A stretch of 64,000 nt of DNA from CAYFVR01 sp046541515 (GTDB lineage: Bacteria; Desulfobacterota; Desulfobacteria; Desulfobacterales; Desulfococcaceae): the NCBI GenBank assembly GCA_046541515.1, contig JBKHDD010000002.1, positions 1 through 64,000 on the forward strand, given 5' to 3'. The notes under the pieces are model-generated. The model was not told where the DNA came from. It made no database searches and saw only the letters and a list, made by a program, of their open reading frames with translations. Position 1 is the first letter of the stretch. Every line of letters starts with the position of its first letter. The position numbers were made by a program, and so were the translations under genes. This document shows, piece by piece, positions 61,445 to 64,000 of this stretch.

Positions 61445-61711
61445 ATGATTTATGGGATTTTGTTTGAAAAGATAAACGACGCGGATTTCCCGGAAGGATA
61501 TTTTTACGCCCATGTGCCGACTTTGGGGCTGACCACCCACGGCTCGGAAATCGAAGGGGCGCGAGCGGCGGCCGAGGACTTGATCCGATTGAGGATCGCG
61601 GAGAAAAAAGAGAACCATGAGGCGGTCCCTCCCGCTTCCGAAATGTTTTTCTCCACAATCGAGATCGAAGACGATGCCCAGTTTGCCAGGATAATCCCGG
61701 ATCCATCCTAA
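61445..61711 (+). CDS. HicB-like protein
   Basis: This 88-residue protein has the partial RNase H fold of HicB antitoxins: MIYGILFEKINDADFPEGYF, then YAHVPTLGLTTHGSEIEGAR and AAAEDLIRLRIAEKKEN. There is no DNA-binding C-terminus and no HicA gene on either side, so it is an orphan. AAAGGACGCAACC lies before the ATG. Confidence 0.75.
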   Translation: MIYGILFEKINDADFPEGYFYAHVPTLGLTTHGSEIEGARAAAEDLIRLRIAEKKENHEAVPPASEMFFSTIEIEDDAQFARIIPDPS

Positions 61712-61745
61712 AAATCCTGCTCTTATCCTGGCCATCCTGATTCAA
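61698..61745. repeat. Short third relative of the 76-bp repeat
   Basis: TATCCTGGCCATCCTGATTC and the preceding ATCCT...AATCCTG match the right half of the pair at 49987-50168, 11.6 kb away. Confidence 0.6.
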
Positions 61746-61825
61746 TCGACTTCGAATCCGGATGGCCGAGCATGATCAGAATACGGCCGGTATCATTCCG
61801 GATATCCGGATTCAATCCCCCCTTT

Positions 61826-62392
61826 TCATTCGTCCTCTTCGACAAGCAAACTCCGAATACCGGAAACCAGCACCCCAAAACTATGGGAACGATTGCCCTC
61901 CAGGGAGAGACAAGGCCCAATCCGCCGGGAACCCAATATCTTTTGGTAGCGCCCCTTCGTCAGACGTTCCAGTTCTCGGGATGGACTCCGGAGCTGGTCC
62001 GGAGTCCGAAATTTCCGGCCGTTCTGTTTTCTGGCAATCCCTTTCAATTCCAGCCCTTTTTCCACCGCCGCGAAATCGCCCAAATAGAAGCTCTCCAGTT
62101 CCCTGCAGGCGATTCGAATCAAAACATTTGGGCTGCCGCCTTCCTTGCATAAGTTCACCAAGCGCCTTTTGAGGATTTGACAATCCCCCGCGTCCTGGTC
62201 CCGAATCACCACGAATCGGCAATTCGGCCGCCTCCATGCGCGTAGCAGCCGGGGCAACCGCTTTTCCAGGTCTTGCTTGCCTTCGAAGGGCCGGTATTCG
62301 ACGGGAATGCCTTCCGGCAACACACGTGGCAGCAATCCTTTGAGCATTTCCGCCGCTGAAGGCTCCTCCAGGAAAAACACCAGCGCCGTCAT
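61826..62392 (-). CDS. DUF4276 (TOPRIM-like) protein of an ATPase pair
   Basis: The 188-residue protein begins TALVFFLEEPSAAEMLKGLL (an E early in strand 1) and has the RFVVIRDQDAGDCQILKRRL block with D-x-D, then LIRIACRELESFYLGDFAAV. The E, DxD and E positions fit a TOPRIM-like metal centre as described for DUF4276. ATG 62392 overlaps the ATPase stop (ATGA). With the ATPase it forms a split counterpart of OLD-type nucleases. Confidence 0.82.
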   Translation of the reverse strand: MTALVFFLEEPSAAEMLKGLLPRVLPEGIPVEYRPFEGKQDLEKRLPRLLRAWRRPNCRFVVIRDQDAGDCQILKRRLVNLCKEGGSPNVLIRIACRELESFYLGDFAAVEKGLELKGIARKQNGRKFRTPDQLRSPSRELERLTKGRYQKILGSRRIGPCLSLEGNRSHSFGVLVSGIRSLLVEEDE

Positions 62393-63582
62393 TGCGGATC
62401 GACATCCGGAAAAAATCCCTGCTTCCAAAGGTACCCCATCTGGTCGCCTTCCTCCATGAAAGCCACGATCTGGGGATCGTCGGCCGCCCGCCGGATTTGG
62501 GAAAAACCGTCTTTTTTGACCAGCCAGAAGACCTCGTCCACTTGGACAGCGTTCAGAAAGTCGGGGGAGTGCGTGGAAACGAGGACTTGGCCGCCCCGCC
62601 TTGCGTAGTATCGAAATTCTTCGGCAAGCTCCCAAAGTAGTTTGGGATACAACTGGTTTTCGGGCTCTTCCACGCACAAAAGCGGATGAGGGGTTGGATC
62701 GTGAAGAAGGAGCAGGTAGGCAAACATTTTGATGGTCCCGTCGGAAACATATTTGTCAATAAAAGGATCCTTGAACGAGCCGTCCTGGAATTTGAGCAAC
62801 AATCGTCCATCTCTGGTTGGTTCCGGCTCAACCGAGCTGATTCCCGGGATTCGGTCTTTCATCCGCTCCATGACGGTTCGAAAAACCTCTGGATGTTCCT
62901 GATACAATCGGTGAGCGACCAATTGCAGATTCTCCCCAGTTGGAGAGAGATGTTCGGAATAGCCGGCGGCATCTTTGCTCCCGCGTGCCAGATTGATATG
63001 AAAATCGGAAACGTACCAGTTTTCGATCAATTGCCGGAATTCCTTGGCGGCCCTGAATTTTTGGAATTGGCCGAGACCTTTGACGGCGAGGATATCCGGG
63101 CGATCCAGTTCCTGGTATTCTTCGTTTAGTTTTTCTTTCGTTTTTGAGAAATCCTCTTCATTGACGACAGCGATTCCTTGGCCATTGCTGAAATCGAGGA
63201 AATGTTTTGGAGAGCCATAAGAGCCTCTTTTATATCTGAGAATTTCACGAGCAACTTGGGTTTTTCCATTATTGTCGGAAATTTCCAAATAATACGTTAC
63301 CCGACGTTTTATCCCTCCGATTTCCGTGCGAAATTTCAATTCTATGCCAATGTTTTCGTCCTCATGATTCCGGCTTACGAGTTCCCGGTATCCACCGCGG
63401 CTTTGTACTGCGGAACCCACCGTAAAAGTGAGACAATCCTTCAAAAATCCAAACACTTCAAAAAACGTGGATTTCCCCGAGCCGTTGGCCCCGACCAATA
63501 CACTAAACCGGGGAATGTTTTTCATGGTAACATTTTGAAAAATTTTAAAATTCCGAAGACGGATGGATTCGATCTCTCTCAT
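62389..63582 (-). CDS. AAA ATPase (RecF/OLD-like, COG4637-type)
   Basis: This 397-residue ABC/SMC-type ATPase has Walker A LVGANGSGKSTFFE, an N-terminal IRLRNFKIFQNVTMKNIP strand pattern, a C-terminal signature-like YVSDGTIKMFAYLLLLHDP, Walker B LLCVEEPENQLYP and a switch histidine LVSTHSPDFLNAV. ATG 63582 places the first strand correctly; the frame upstream is weak. It is coupled to the DUF4276 gene. Such pairs are candidate anti-phage systems; no direct evidence here. Confidence 0.87.
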   Translation of the reverse strand: MREIESIRLRNFKIFQNVTMKNIPRFSVLVGANGSGKSTFFEVFGFLKDCLTFTVGSAVQSRGGYRELVSRNHEDENIGIELKFRTEIGGIKRRVTYYLEISDNNGKTQVAREILRYKRGSYGSPKHFLDFSNGQGIAVVNEEDFSKTKEKLNEEYQELDRPDILAVKGLGQFQKFRAAKEFRQLIENWYVSDFHINLARGSKDAAGYSEHLSPTGENLQLVAHRLYQEHPEVFRTVMERMKDRIPGISSVEPEPTRDGRLLLKFQDGSFKDPFIDKYVSDGTIKMFAYLLLLHDPTPHPLLCVEEPENQLYPKLLWELAEEFRYYARRGGQVLVSTHSPDFLNAVQVDEVFWLVKKDGFSQIRRAADDPQIVAFMEEGDQMGYLWKQGFFPDVDPQ

Positions 63583-63691
63583 TGCTCTTCCATTCCTGGT
63601 TCGGGTGGGAAGCCGCCCGTTGCAACGTCCAAAGGAAACATGAACCTCGATTTTCCAATCATACCCATCATTTTTTCCCAACCAAGGCAAT

Positions 63692-63724
63692 AAAAAAGCG
63701 ATCCTTCCGGAGAAGGACCGCTTT
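63692..63724 (-). terminator. Terminator of alaS
   Basis: On the minus strand a 13-bp stem with one mismatch (arms 63712-63724 and 63695-63707, four-base loop) runs into a T tract. It lies about 50 bases past the alaS stop. Confidence 0.8.
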
Positions 63725-63773
63725 CACTTTCGAATCGGGCGGCGCGAGGGGATGGAGAGAACTGCGCTCTGGG

Positions 63774-64000
63774 TTACACAGCCCCCTCCACAATCGAATA
63801 CACCTTCTCCAACGCCTCACCTAATTTTTCCGGCTTCGAGCCGCCGGCCTGGGCCATGTCCGGCCGGCCGCCGCCGCCGCCGCCCACCACCGCGGCGGCC
63901 TCTTTGACGATCTTTCCGGCGTGGAATTTGCCGGTCAGGTCCTTGGTGACCACCACGATGAGCATGGCCTTGCCGTCGGCTTCGCTGCCCAGGGCCACGA
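63774..64000 (-). CDS. alaS: Alanyl-tRNA synthetase, C-terminal end (5' part outside window)
   Basis: The last 75 codons of the gene are present; the frame is open at the right edge. [20 protein letters not shown] and [14 protein letters not shown] are the diagnostic DHHA1/C-Ala region of AlaRS, which ends [18 protein letters not shown]. The domain aids tRNA-Ala binding and oligomerisation. The editing and catalytic domains lie outside the window. Confidence 0.95.
   Translation of the reverse strand, partial: VALGSEADGKAMLIVVVTKDLTGKFHAGKIVKEAAAVVGGGGGGRPDMAQAGGSKPEKLGEALEKVYSIVEGAV

Overview
The window is GC-rich, gene-dense bacterial chromosome. Its contents fit an anaerobic member of the Desulfobacterota (former Deltaproteobacteria): a YeiH-type putative sulfate exporter under an apparent sigma-54 promoter, a MetF-type reductase, a DUF3426 protein, a thiolase, B12-type radical SAM enzymes and a DisA-like diadenylate cyclase. 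The taxonomic call is inference from gene content; no rRNA is present. There is no prophage, CRISPR array or intact insertion sequence.

Layout. 1-6.8 kb: the end of a very acidic repeat protein with a DUF3426 tail, tRNA-Met, a DUF1992 / SHOCT-like membrane protein / Ddl operon, then a PurD-PurE fusion, a Sua5/YrdC protein and tRNA-Leu(CAA). 7.2-14 kb: an NtrC-type regulator and its CxxCH-containing sensor kinase, divergent from the YeiH transporter and a small membrane protein. The space between holds a good sigma-54 promoter and a large dyad placed like an activator site. 14-20.2 kb: membrane-lipid genes (CFA synthase, DUF1365, COG2907 oxidoreductase, acyl-CoA desaturase) with a decayed copy of the CFA synthase 3' end. 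20.4-29.5 kb: metF, a sensor-DAC protein, radC, a soluble HAD protein, pepA, a CNB-GGDEF-EAL protein and a stand-alone GspE/PilB-like ATPase. 29.5-33 kb is a gene graveyard: a sigma-54 activator with its centre deleted, an orphan antitoxin, an alpha/beta hydrolase remnant and a tRNA-binding-domain remnant. 34-47 kb is housekeeping: NRDE protein, thiolase, AI-2E transporter, gyrA, gpsA, a second radC, small DUF genes, pgk, an NAGS-like acetyltransferase and a CpoB/YbgF-like lipoprotein.

48.2-57.1 kb (minus strand) is the most unusual block. Four radical SAM genes, two of them with B12-type N-terminal regions, run into two GNAT-like genes. All five junctions are 4-base stop/start overlaps. A GH3-family adenylating enzyme follows on the same strand. 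It looks like one pathway of unknown product. A 78-bp perfect palindromic element sits inside the coding start of one radical SAM gene, and a 76-bp repeat pair separates the GH3 gene from the rest.

57.6-64 kb is an accessory/defence-like stretch: a Fic protein, a PIN toxin cut by an in-frame stop, a VapBC pair, a truncated nucleotidyltransferase module, a HicB-like protein and a two-gene AAA ATPase + DUF4276 module. It ends in the 3' end of alaS.
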